The translations under genes were made by a program, and so were the position numbers. 36,695 nt of DNA from Marivivens sp. (GTDB lineage Bacteria; Pseudomonadota; Alphaproteobacteria; Rhodobacterales; Rhodobacteraceae): the NCBI GenBank assembly GCA_023254495.1, contig JALRLK010000032.1:1-36695 (forward strand). The letters run 5' to 3'. The notes under the pieces are model-generated. The model was given only the letters and a program-made list of their open reading frames with translations. It was not told the origin of the DNA and did not search any database. The number at the start of each line of letters is the position of its first letter. Position 1 is the stretch's first letter. Below are positions 1-5,788 of the stretch, one piece after another.

Positions 1-28
1 GGGGGTTCAAGTCCCTCCTCCGCTACCA
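1..28 (+). tRNA. 3' end of a tRNA gene (left attachment site, attL core)
   Basis: The first 28 bases form a T arm (stem GGGGG, loop TTCAAGT, stem CCCTC with one G-T pair), an acceptor 3' strand CTCCGCT, discriminator A and an encoded CCA. The 5' part must lie left of the window and should begin with AGCGGAG. Position 70 would be G, so this is not the G3:U70 acceptor of tRNA-Ala or tmRNA. The isotype cannot be read from the fragment. The same 28 bases recur at 5567-5594, so this is the functional tRNA end regenerated by integration. Confidence 0.85.
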
Positions 29-72
29 AATCCCATTATAAATCAAATGCTTACATATTTTCCTCAAAATGT

Positions 73-100
73 TTGTATGAAAGTTCATACTTACATACAA
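73..100. repeat. Palindrome and CATACAA repeats before int (candidate arm/operator sites)
   Basis: GTATGAA-AG-TTCATAC at 75-90 is a perfect 7-bp inverted repeat. The motif CATACAA occurs at 94-100 and inverted at 73-79. The 12-mer ACTTACATACAA at 89-100 recurs exactly at 5490-5501 near the other border. Repeats inside both ends of a tyrosine-integrase element are the expected layout for integrase arm sites or an int operator. Function is inferred. Confidence 0.5.
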
Positions 101-107
101 TCTACAT

Positions 108-1292
108 ATGACGGGAAGAACGAATCCATACGACATTGAAGGAGTCCCGAAGTATCCGGACGGCCTCCAAATCTACCGGATTCAAGCGTCAAGATTCTAT
201 CAAGTTCGCCTCTTCGTCGGCTCCAAGTATGTTCGTCGCTCTACGAAGTGTAGCGACAAGAAAGAAGCCATAGAGTTCGCAAAGAAGTTCTACGACGAAA
301 TCAAGATTGCGGAGCGACTGGACGAATCCATACATCCAGACACTTTCGGGGCTTTCGCCAAAATCCTCATCCAGAGGCAAACTGCGATGATAAACCGCCA
401 AGAACGGGACCGCAGATTGAATGTAGAGGATGAAAAAAAACTCAAAAAAGACATCCTGCCGTTCTTCCAAACGATGTCGGTTTCGCGAATAACAACCGCA
501 GATATTGAAGATTATATAGACACCATTTCCGCAGAGCGGAGGCTGTCGCCATCCACTCTATCAAAGCACCTCGTAGTCATCAGGAAGGTATTGAACGAGG
601 CGTTGAAACGGAACTTTATTTCTAATATCCCGCCGATTCCAACCAAAAGCCCCAGAGATAATCCAAGACCATACTTTGACGCTGATGAATACAAACATCT
701 TTACGAAGTCGCACGAAAAATCAGCAAAGAAGGCATCAAGGTTAGGTATGTTCCTCTAACTACCGAAATCTACGACTTTATCGTGTTCCACACTAATGTA
801 TTCGTTCGCCCAAGCGACCTCAAACTACTCAAGCACAAGCATATTCGCGTAGTGAAGGAAAAGGCTGAATACCTACTGATTACGCCACCAAAATCCAAGA
901 CAACGATGCGTCAATCCGCAACGATGCGGGGTGCTGTTCGTATATATGAACGACTCAAGAAAAGGCACGAGGCAAACGGCTACGGCAATCCAGATGACTA
1001 TGTATTCTTTCCAGAATACGAAAATCGCGAATACGCATTACAGACCATACGGCGTCAGTTTGATTATATAGTTATGCGTGCGGGGCTGAAGTTTGACTCT
1101 TTCGGGAACGCAAGAACCATATACAGCCTCCGCCATACAAGCCTGATGTTCCGGCTACTCAACGCAAGAAATATAGACATCTTTATGCTGGCAAGAAACG
1201 CCCTAACCTCCGTCAATCAACTGGAGCGTTTCTATCTATCCCACGCAGAATCCCGAATGAAGATTGAAAACCTACAGCAATTCGGGGAATGA
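108..1292 (+). CDS. int: Tyrosine recombinase / tRNA-targeting integrase
   Basis: This 394-residue protein should catalyse integration and excision at the flanking tRNA end. An N-terminal DNA-binding region (about 20-65) and a SAM-like core-binding domain (about 80-175) precede the catalytic domain (about 190-390). Visible catalytic positions are R234 (VRPSD), K262/K264 (PPKSK), R342 in the box YSLRHT and the nucleophile candidate Y376 (ERFYLS). Two usual positions differ: box II begins with Y339 instead of His, and the later His/Trp position appears to be N364 (LARNAL). The gene starts 80 bp from the tRNA end and reads inward, as is normal for integrases. No strong ribosome site precedes the ATG. 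The family is clear; activity is inferred. Confidence 0.88.
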   Translation: MTGRTNPYDIEGVPKYPDGLQIYRIQASRFYQVRLFVGSKYVRRSTKCSDKKEAIEFAKKFYDEIKIAERLDESIHPDTFGAFAKILIQRQTAMINRQERDRRLNVEDEKKLKKDILPFFQTMSVSRITTADIEDYIDTISAERRLSPSTLSKHLVVIRKVLNEALKRNFISNIPPIPTKSPRDNPRPYFDADEYKHLYEVARKISKEGIKVRYVPLTTEIYDFIVFHTNVFVRPSDLKLLKHKHIRVVKEKAEYLLITPPKSKTTMRQSATMRGAVRIYERLKKRHEANGYGNPDDYVFFPEYENREYALQTIRRQFDYIVMRAGLKFDSFGNARTIYSLRHTSLMFRLLNARNIDIFMLARNALTSVNQLERFYLSHAESRMKIENLQQFGE

Positions 1293-1471
1293 CGAAGCCA
1301 CCTCACCCACTACCCTACTTCGGCAGATAGAACGGAAGCAAAAGGTAGTTGGGCTTTGAGCCGAACTGGCATTCACCTTTTTTATCCCATCTAAAGGGAC
1401 CGATACATAGCGATTTATTCCGCTGCTTGTTCGGCAGCGAACGAAAGCAAGTTCCAAAAATAGCGATTGGC
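1293..1471. other. Short gene-free gap between convergent genes
   Basis: This 179-bp gap lies between the ends of int and the small membrane-protein gene. It holds only a weak stem (CGCTGC...GCAGCG near 1422-1440) with no T run. Reading frames across it show no plausible protein. No confident terminator is seen. Confidence 0.4.
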
Positions 1472-1738
1472 CTACTCACACCCAGCAACGACTCGCCAAT
1501 CGTCGTCATTGGCAAGCATCCAGCACGGCAACTTATTCATCTCGGCCAATACGATATAGCCTAACAATAACGAAACAATCACCAGATAGACCAAGAACCC
1601 TTTTGTCGCTCTCTTCCAATCAAATGGCTGTTTTTCTGGGACCGGCGACATTCGCCAAGACATCCAAATACGAAAAGCCGCAAACAGACTAACACCACCC
1701 AAAAATACGCCTAACGCGACCTGAAAAACTAACATCAT
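1472..1738 (-). CDS. Small two-TM membrane protein, unknown function
   Basis: The protein has about 88 residues if it starts at the ATG pair at 1738/1735. An earlier in-frame start overlaps the upstream recombinase and is less likely. A first hydrophobic segment (VFQVALGVFLGGVSLFAAF) and a second (FLVYLVIVSLLLGYIVL) are separated by a charged loop with KRATKG. A tail with two Cys and acidic residues follows. It sits 4 bp downstream of the recombinase gene on the same strand, so the two are probably co-transcribed. No family is recognised. A small accessory or holin-like protein is possible, but nothing in the sequence shows a lytic role. Confidence 0.6.
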   Translation of the reverse strand: MMLVFQVALGVFLGGVSLFAAFRIWMSWRMSPVPEKQPFDWKRATKGFLVYLVIVSLLLGYIVLAEMNKLPCWMLANDDDWRVVAGCE

Positions 1739-1742
1739 AACC

Positions 1743-2318
1743 CTACCCCACGACCTTTCGCATCGCATTTTCGCTGACTTCCAAATAGCGTTGGGTCATC
1801 TGTAAGGATGAGTGGCGGGCAAGTGCCTGAACATCACGCATACTGCCGCCAACATTGGAAATCTTCCTCGCCCACTTGGTGATGGCAGTGCGGCGACCAG
1901 AGTGCGAGGAACAACCTTCAAATCCCAACTTCTTATAGAGTGCGAAAAACCAGTTGGTGACCGACTGGGAAGTCATAGCACCACCACGATTGCTGCTAAT
2001 GGTGGGACCACGAAGGGTGTGGCGGGTTTCTGCGAACTCAACCAACGCCTTTTTCAGTCTGGTGCTGATGAACACTACGCCGCCGGATTTCCCTTTGGAT
2101 GCTTTATCAATCAAACGGATTTCGTCGGTGAGGTTCCCTTCGGCGTCGGTCATCATTTCCCAAGTGATGGAGGCAATCTCTTTCGCACGAAGTCCCGCAT
2201 CTACCGAAAGTAGAAACATCACTGTGTTCCGCTTCGGGTTTGCCCCGACAGATAGATAGGCAAGAACTGCCTTCTCTTGTGCTTCCGTCAACGTCTTCGC
2301 TTGCTTGCCGAGTCCCAT
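1743..2318 (-). CDS. Minimal tyrosine recombinase (catalytic domain only)
   Basis: This 191-residue protein consists almost entirely of a tyrosine-recombinase catalytic fold, without the usual separate core-binding domain. All key residues are visible: R44 (AGLRAKEI), K75/K77 (ASKGKSGG), H139-x-x-R142 (SHSGRR), H169 (LARHSS) and Y178 (QRYLE). It is therefore more canonical than the element's integrase. The start is supported by GGAGAT about 6 bp before the ATG. It is divergent from the rep operon. The intergenic region in front of it contains a 12-8-12 inverted repeat that could be its target. Likely roles are resolution of multimers made during replication, cassette recombination, or regulation. 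The assignment to the recombinase family is firm; the role is inferred. Confidence 0.85.
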   Translation of the reverse strand: MGLGKQAKTLTEAQEKAVLAYLSVGANPKRNTVMFLLSVDAGLRAKEIASITWEMMTDAEGNLTDEIRLIDKASKGKSGGVVFISTRLKKALVEFAETRHTLRGPTISSNRGGAMTSQSVTNWFFALYKKLGFEGCSSHSGRRTAITKWARKISNVGGSMRDVQALARHSSLQMTQRYLEVSENAMRKVVG

Positions 2319-2332
2319 AGAACATCTCCAAC

Positions 2333-2369
2333 AATAGTAGATTACTATAATATATAGAAATATTCTACT
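2333..2369. promoter_or_regulatory. Half-site repeat upstream of the minimal recombinase
   Basis: AATAGTAGA at 2333-2341 repeats nine bases of the 12-bp arm found at 2435-2446, and TTCTACT at 2363-2369 faces it. TAGAA-ATA-TTCTA at 2355-2367 is a small palindrome. These lie directly in front of the recombinase start and could be binding sites for autoregulation. Inference only. Confidence 0.35.
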
Positions 2370-2434
2370 GAATCAAGGACTGGCTGTTCGAAGCAGCAGA
2401 AGAAATTTCATTTATTATCATATGATTAGGTAGT

Positions 2435-2466
2435 TAATAGTAGAAAATGTAAGGTTTCTACTATTA
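2435..2466. repeat. 12-8-12 inverted repeat (loxP/dif-like candidate recombination site)
   Basis: TAATAGTAGAAA (2435-2446) and its exact reverse complement TTTCTACTATTA (2455-2466) flank the 8-bp asymmetric spacer ATGTAAGG. Two inverted 11-13 bp arms around a 6-8 bp spacer is the core-site geometry of tyrosine recombinases such as Cre and XerCD. The site lies 117 bp from the start of a minimal tyrosine recombinase. There is no T run, and it lies between divergent genes, so a terminator is unlikely. It could also be a replication-origin or operator element. Confidence 0.5.
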
Positions 2467-2557
2467 TTGTTTTGGTCCAAATCTAAAAATCATCCAAAAT
2501 CTGGCATTTCGCTGCCCATACAGCACCTCCCGCATAAATAAATGTGGAGGTAAGCAA

Positions 2558-2878
2558 ATGACCAAAACACCATACCGAATAAAGCACCTGTTTGATGACC
2601 CCGACACCCGCAAGGGGGTGGCACAAAAGCACGACACCGACATCAAGCAGAAGGCAAAAGAAATCGCCATCAAAGCAAAGAGTGTTCCCCCAGAACAGTT
2701 GAACCTGTTTGACGAACACTCCCTGAAACAGGTGGCAGAGATTGCTGACGAACACGCAGTTGAAGACCTACGCCGGCAAATCGCCGCCCTGATGCGATTG
2801 GCAGGACAGAACTACGCAATCAGCAAGCAGGAGTTCTGGCGGAAGTATCACGCAAGGCAGGAGAAGCGTGATGACTAA
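2558..2878 (+). CDS. Small protein upstream of rep, unknown function
   Basis: This 106-residue, charged, mostly helical protein is translated from a good GGAGGT site 6-7 bp before the ATG. It overlaps the start of the rep gene by 8 bp, so translational coupling is likely. Its middle contains PEQLNLFDEH, which resembles short clamp-binding or docking peptides (QxxLxxF type), but this is only a resemblance. The C-terminal part is basic (EFWRKYHARQEKRDD). No family is recognised. Its position suggests an accessory role in replication or its control. Confidence 0.65.
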   Translation: MTKTPYRIKHLFDDPDTRKGVAQKHDTDIKQKAKEIAIKAKSVPPEQLNLFDEHSLKQVAEIADEHAVEDLRRQIAALMRLAGQNYAISKQEFWRKYHARQEKRDD

Positions 2879-3506
2879 ACCGCACAACAACAGCCGTGGC
2901 ACCAAACAAGTTAGGAAGGGTGAGCAGGCAGGCATCAATGCTTGGTTGAAGCATAACATATCCCCAGACACACCTGCTGTTTTCTTTACTTTGAAGTTCC
3001 ATCGCAGAGCCTTCCTGGACCTCGGCGGGCGGCAAACCATCAGCGAGACAAAAGCAGAGACTCTACTCAATCTTTGGCTCAACCGTTTGGACCGCACACA
3101 AGGCACCAAACGCGACTTGAAGCGGGGCAAGAGGATTGAACGCGTCGTGTTCAAGCACAGTGGATACACTGGCGAGAACATCCATTATCACGGCGTCATA
3201 CTGGCGACGGCGAACTCAAAGAAGTTGCTGAACGATGCTCGCCGTTTTTGGCTTGACCTGATTGCTGAATCCAATGGCTGGGTTGATGCCACACGCAGCC
3301 ACATTGAAATCGCCACAGACACCAATGACGCTGCCTACTATTCCGCCCACGAAGTGTGGAAGTTGGGGGCGGAAGATAGTTGGTGCCTCTGGCAGACACA
3401 TATGCCGAACGACGGCGTAGCGATTGCCAAGAAAGAACAAGAGCAGCGCTGGAAACGAACAGCACAGTTGCGAGAACTGCGACTGTGCCGAGAACGCCAA
3501 GAATAG
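2871..3506 (+). CDS. Probable HUH-endonuclease rolling-circle replication initiator (Rep)
   Basis: This 211-residue protein shows the three ordered motifs of HUH Rep proteins. They are a hydrophobic strand with Thr (VFFTLKF, about 37-43), a metal-binding H-x-H (IHYHGVI, H105 and H107), and a tyrosine motif with a downstream Lys (AAYYSAHEVWK, Y156/Y157 and K164). Such proteins nick one strand at a double-strand origin and stay covalently attached through Tyr. The ATG at 2871 is preferred over the GTG at 2868 because of the AGGAGAAG site just upstream. The gene overlaps the preceding small ORF. The Cys/Arg-rich tail (TAQLRELRLCRERQE) is basic. A relaxase is less likely given its size and single small domain. 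No exact Rep family is recognised. Confidence 0.68.
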   Translation: MTKPHNNSRGTKQVRKGEQAGINAWLKHNISPDTPAVFFTLKFHRRAFLDLGGRQTISETKAETLLNLWLNRLDRTQGTKRDLKRGKRIERVVFKHSGYTGENIHYHGVILATANSKKLLNDARRFWLDLIAESNGWVDATRSHIEIATDTNDAAYYSAHEVWKLGAEDSWCLWQTHMPNDGVAIAKKEQEQRWKRTAQLRELRLCRERQE

Positions 3507-3866
3507 ATAGACAAAGACTGAACTGTTTGGGTGCGGGGGTGATGCCTCACATCTGGCTGATGCCCAGAGCATCGGTTGCTATGTCGGCAGGGAGGGAAAG
3601 CAAACGACGCTTTGGAGATAGGTTGGAACACCAACTTATCTCTTTGGCATATCTATAAGAAACAAGATGAAGAAACGGTGAAGGAAACGATTGAAGTATC
3701 AACGATACCAACACCGTGATGAACACCATACCAAAACAAGATTTTACCAAAAAAAAAGACAACGAGTGAAATGTGAGTGCTTGCAAAGCAAGGACGAACG
3801 AGAACGAAGTTGTCGTTTGATGTGAGCAGAAGCGAACAGCAAACTTACAGATAAAGGAGATTATAA
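3507..3866. other. Gene-free stretch after rep, with stem-loop (candidate origin region)
   Basis: No plausible protein is encoded in these 360 bp. The most prominent structure is a stem-loop at 3615-3642: GAGATAGGTTGG pairs with CCAACTTATCTC (12 bp, one G-T) around the loop AACA, with no T run behind it. Further on are a short stem CTTGC-AAA-GCAAG (about 3780-3793), an A-rich run, and GACAAC/GTTGTC facing repeats. A hairpin next to a Rep gene in non-coding DNA is where a rolling-circle origin would be expected. Assignment as origin is inference. Confidence 0.4.
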
Positions 3867-4271
3867 ATGACTATTTTGATAGAACACATCTACAATCAAG
3901 TGGCAGACATCCACTACCTCACACAAGACCAGTTCTCACTTGAACTATGTGGCAGCAAACACCCCTCATATCTTCGCTCTATGAAGGCAAGACACACAGA
4001 GGCATCTACTGCTGTTTTGATGAACTTGATGGAAGCACTACATCAAAGAGCGAATGCGATGAGGCAGGGAAATCCGCATTCCGTGCTGATGAACACAGCG
4101 GTAAAATATGATGATTTGGCGAACGAGGTAGGTGAAGAAATCGCCAAGCGGTCGTTGAAGCAGACCGAGACATCCAAGTGGGTCCGTGAAGCACTTGTGC
4201 GTATCATCAACTCCCTGAACGAAGACAAGTCGTCCAGGAACTACACATCCCCTCCCATCATCATCTGCTAA
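3867..4271 (+). CDS. Small protein, possibly DNA-binding, unknown function
   Basis: This 134-residue protein has a clear AAAGGAGAT ribosome site before its ATG. Residues about 18-50 (LTQDQFSLELCGSKHPSYLRSMKAR) read like a helix-turn-helix of the small Rhodobacterales proteins in which an FSxxxxG...SY segment occurs. That resemblance is from memory and weak. The rest is predicted helical with basic and acidic clusters. It is the last plus-strand gene of the rep side and is followed immediately by a strong terminator. Its last codons are included in the 43-bp repeat that recurs at 5362-5405. A copy-control or regulatory role is a guess. Confidence 0.6.
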   Translation: MTILIEHIYNQVADIHYLTQDQFSLELCGSKHPSYLRSMKARHTEASTAVLMNLMEALHQRANAMRQGNPHSVLMNTAVKYDDLANEVGEEIAKRSLKQTETSKWVREALVRIINSLNEDKSSRNYTSPPIIIC

Positions 4272-4301
4272 AAAACACAAAACCCGCTGTATCCCGCAGC
4301 G
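4259..4301 (+). repeat. Direct repeat, left copy (end of small ORF plus terminator stem)
   Basis: From CATCATCTGCTA through the first part of the terminator stem, this segment matches 5362-5405 with one inserted A and three substitutions. The left copy contains the genuine last codons and stop of the 134-residue ORF. The whole lyase-like gene lies between the two copies, 1103 bp apart. Confidence 0.85.
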
Positions 4302-4310
4302 GGTTTTTTG
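4279..4310 (+). terminator. Rho-independent terminator of the small ORF
   Basis: AACCCGCTG (4281-4289) pairs perfectly with CAGCGGGTT (4297-4305) around a 7-nt loop, followed by a T run to 4309. It lies 9 bp after the stop codon. An A run before the stem would let it also work for the leftward lyase-like gene only poorly, since that gene ends at 4386 further right. Confidence 0.85.
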
Positions 4311-4385
4311 TGTCTATGTCTTGGGTCGTCTCTTGGGGAATGTTCCTTCCTCAACAGCACAAGCGATTTAGCCTAAGGATTAATA

Positions 4386-5195
4386 TTATAAAGTGCGACT
4401 GGCAAATCCCGAGTAAAGAATCTTTTTGGGTTGCTCCCTTCTTCCGTTTAACCGTTCCCACTTATCAACTTCGCCTCTATACAAACCATAGGGAAAGTCC
4501 ATTGGAGGGCATTCACGCAATGTGAAACCGTTATAATTAATTTTCATATCATCATTCACCCAAATACGATGAAATCCATTTTCGTTCCACTTTACTTGCC
4601 ACTTAACATTTACCCACTTATTAACGCATTCATCCCAGTCAACCAATTTGTGTATCTCTCTTCTGTGACCGTTAAACCAAATAGTAGATAACCTAAACAC
4701 ACTCCTTCTATACCCGTGAAGTGAAAACATTATTGGATTGGAATAGCCGTGATTGCCGCTATGGTCAAAAATATCGGGTCCAATATGACAAATATCATCT
4801 AGTCCTTGTAAGAAATCTTCTTCAACAAAGAAATTCCACTCATAAATTTGCTCACTATTATATTCTACTTTACCACCTTGAACTTGAATACGGTGTTTGT
4901 GCGCCCAACCTTCAAACTCCCAATAGTCTCTATATCTTAATTCATACCTTTCAACATTCTTTGTAGGCGCCGAACCTGTAGGGTCTTTTATAATGCTGTA
5001 GGCGTAAGGCTGAATGTTGACACCCTCACCACCCGCGACAATATATACTTCTCCAAAATCCCCTCTCCGAATACTATTCGGGTCTGTTGAAACAATCTGA
5101 TTGTTATCAAAGACGCTAGCATTCGCAATAAACGGTGTCGCCAAGGTAAATCCTGACGCACAAATGGACGATTTAATGAATGTTCTTCGCTTCAT
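4386..5195 (-). CDS. Tat-exported polysaccharide-lyase-like protein (heparin lyase I fold), cargo
   Basis: The product has 269 residues when started at the ATG at 5195, just before a twin-arginine signal (MKRRTFIK, then a hydrophobic stretch ending ANA). The mature part resembles the polysaccharide-lyase family with a concanavalin-like jelly roll. Seen are RYELRYRDYWEFEGWAHKHR, WNFFVEEDF, a repeated Trp-rich strand (WVNVKWQVKW), GFHRIWVNDD and the late FPYGLYRGEVDKW signature of heparin-lyase-I-like proteins. It probably acts in the periplasm or outside the cell on an acidic polysaccharide; the substrate is unknown. The gene is even more AT-rich than the rest of the element and reads against rep. 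It is framed by the 4259/5362 direct repeat, which suggests a separate acquisition. Confidence 0.7.
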   Translation of the reverse strand: MKRRTFIKSSICASGFTLATPFIANASVFDNNQIVSTDPNSIRRGDFGEVYIVAGGEGVNIQPYAYSIIKDPTGSAPTKNVERYELRYRDYWEFEGWAHKHRIQVQGGKVEYNSEQIYEWNFFVEEDFLQGLDDICHIGPDIFDHSGNHGYSNPIMFSLHGYRRSVFRLSTIWFNGHRREIHKLVDWDECVNKWVNVKWQVKWNENGFHRIWVNDDMKINYNGFTLRECPPMDFPYGLYRGEVDKWERLNGRREQPKKILYSGFASRTL

Positions 5196-5263
5196 CGTTC
5201 TTTCCCGGCTACATAGAGGACACACCTGTCGCAAATAATATTACGACTTTCAAAAGGCTTTTC

Positions 5264-5298
5264 CAGAGTTTTGGAGGCTAACAACCGCCAAAACTCTG
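5264..5298. repeat. Large stem-loop, 11-bp perfect stem
   Basis: CAGAGTTTTGG (5264-5274) pairs exactly with CCAAAACTCTG (5288-5298) around a 13-nt loop. It is not followed by a convincing T run on either strand. It could be a single-strand origin for rolling-circle replication, a recombination-related fold or a weak terminator. Function is not shown. Confidence 0.45.
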
Positions 5299-5361
5299 TG
5301 TTTGCTGACGACCTATCCGGTGTTCGTCGCTGACGGCAGATGGGCGTGATAGGGACCGCCG

Positions 5362-5405
5362 CATCATCTGCTAAAAAAACACATAACCCGCTGTATCACT
5401 CAGCG
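5362..5405 (+). repeat. Direct repeat, right copy (decayed ORF end and terminator)
   Basis: This segment matches 4259-4301 except for one extra A and three substitutions. The terminator's second arm has decayed (CAGCGTTATT instead of CAGCGGGTT), so this copy no longer forms the stem. No open frame leads into it, so it is a remnant of a second copy of the ORF end. Confidence 0.85.
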
Positions 5406-5436
5406 TTATTGGTTTGGACCTTTTGAGAATGATGAG

Positions 5437-5459
5437 AGACCCCTTCGGGGGTCTTTTTT
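5437..5459 (+). terminator. Rho-independent terminator near attR
   Basis: AGACCCC (5437-5443), loop TTCG and GGGGTCT (5448-5454) are followed by six Ts. No plus-strand gene ends close to it. It is the first intact terminator to the right of the decayed repeat copy. It may once have ended the rep-side operon, or may insulate the element from the chromosome. Confidence 0.75.
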
Positions 5460-5489
5460 GTATGCGCGCTGGGTGGGATTTACATACTT

Positions 5490-5501
5490 ACTTACATACA
5501 A
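5490..5501 (+). repeat. Right copy of the 12-bp border repeat
   Basis: ACTTACATACAA is identical and in the same orientation as 89-100. It lies 65 bp inside attR, while the left copy lies 60 bp inside attL. The near-symmetrical placement fits integrase arm-type sites. Confidence 0.5.
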
Positions 5502-5566
5502 AACTAAAAAACCTTAAAAAAACAGTAATATAAACTTTAGACCAACGCAATCATAGTCCGCGTGTC

Positions 5567-5594
5567 GGGGGTTCAAGTCCCTCCTCCGCTACCA
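5567..5594 (+). repeat. Right attachment site (attR), 28-bp tRNA 3'-end copy
   Basis: This is the exact repeat of positions 1-28. Identity stops after CCA. How far it extends leftward cannot be judged, because the left copy is cut by the window edge. It marks the right border of the element; the DNA beyond is GC-rich chromosome. Confidence 0.9.
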
Positions 5595-5605
5595 GAATTT
5601 CCAAG

Positions 5606-5635
5606 GGCTTGGCGATAGAACGCCGAGCCTTTTTT
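5606..5635 (+). terminator. Terminator of the target tRNA gene, displaced by the element
   Basis: GGCTTGGCG (5606-5614) pairs with CGCCGAGCC (5621-5629, one G-T) and is followed by six Ts, 12 bp after the tRNA-end copy. In the uninterrupted chromosome this would terminate the tRNA transcript. It is now 5.57 kb away from the tRNA. Confidence 0.75.
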
Positions 5636-5788
5636 CTTTGCTCTGGGTCTAGAATCGTAGCCGTTCCATCTGCGGCCTTTCCTAAGGTGCCCTTGCCGAC
5701 CGCCAGAAATCCGGCCAATCTGCTAGGGATTTGCAAGCGAATACCTTGCGCACAATGTTTGTTTGGTTTGGGCAAGGCGAATTTGACG

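Larger units (their letters stand above)
5196..5566. other. Gene-free right end of the element with structured DNA
   Basis: These 371 bp run from the start of the lyase-like gene to attR and encode no convincing protein. They hold the stem-loop at 5264-5298, a GCTGACG direct repeat (about 5303-5337), the decayed copy of the ORF end and terminator (5362-5405), an intact terminator (5437-5459) and the integrase-type repeat at 5490-5501. The promoter for the lyase-like gene must lie here; no convincing -35/-10 pair was found. Confidence 0.5.
1..5594. mobile_element. tRNA-integrated 5.57-kb element with two recombinases and a HUH-type Rep
   Basis: The element is bounded by 28-bp direct repeats of a tRNA 3' end (1-28 and 5567-5594), and its net length is 5566 bp. 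It is visibly more AT-rich than everything after 5595. It carries an integrase next to attL, a second tyrosine recombinase, a probable rolling-circle Rep, small unknown ORFs and a secreted lyase-like cargo. There are no structural phage genes, terminase, relaxase or conjugation genes, so it is neither a full prophage nor a classical integrative conjugative element. A phage satellite, an integrated rolling-circle plasmid or a new kind of integrative replicating element are all possible. The borders are seen directly; the lifestyle is inferred. Confidence 0.88.

Noticed and set aside
1-28. tmRNA end as the integration target
   Set aside because: A tmRNA acceptor should carry the G3:U70 alanine identity. 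The base at position 70 here is G, so an ordinary tRNA is more likely.
4680-4688. Extra AATAGTAGA half site
   Set aside because: It lies inside the AT-rich lyase-like coding sequence, has no facing arm, and is likely chance.
5264-5355. Integron attC-like site near the cargo gene
   Set aside because: The stem is palindromic, but GTTRRRY/RYYYAAC boxes are not present, the cargo orientation is wrong for a cassette, and neither recombinase shows the IntI-specific extra region.
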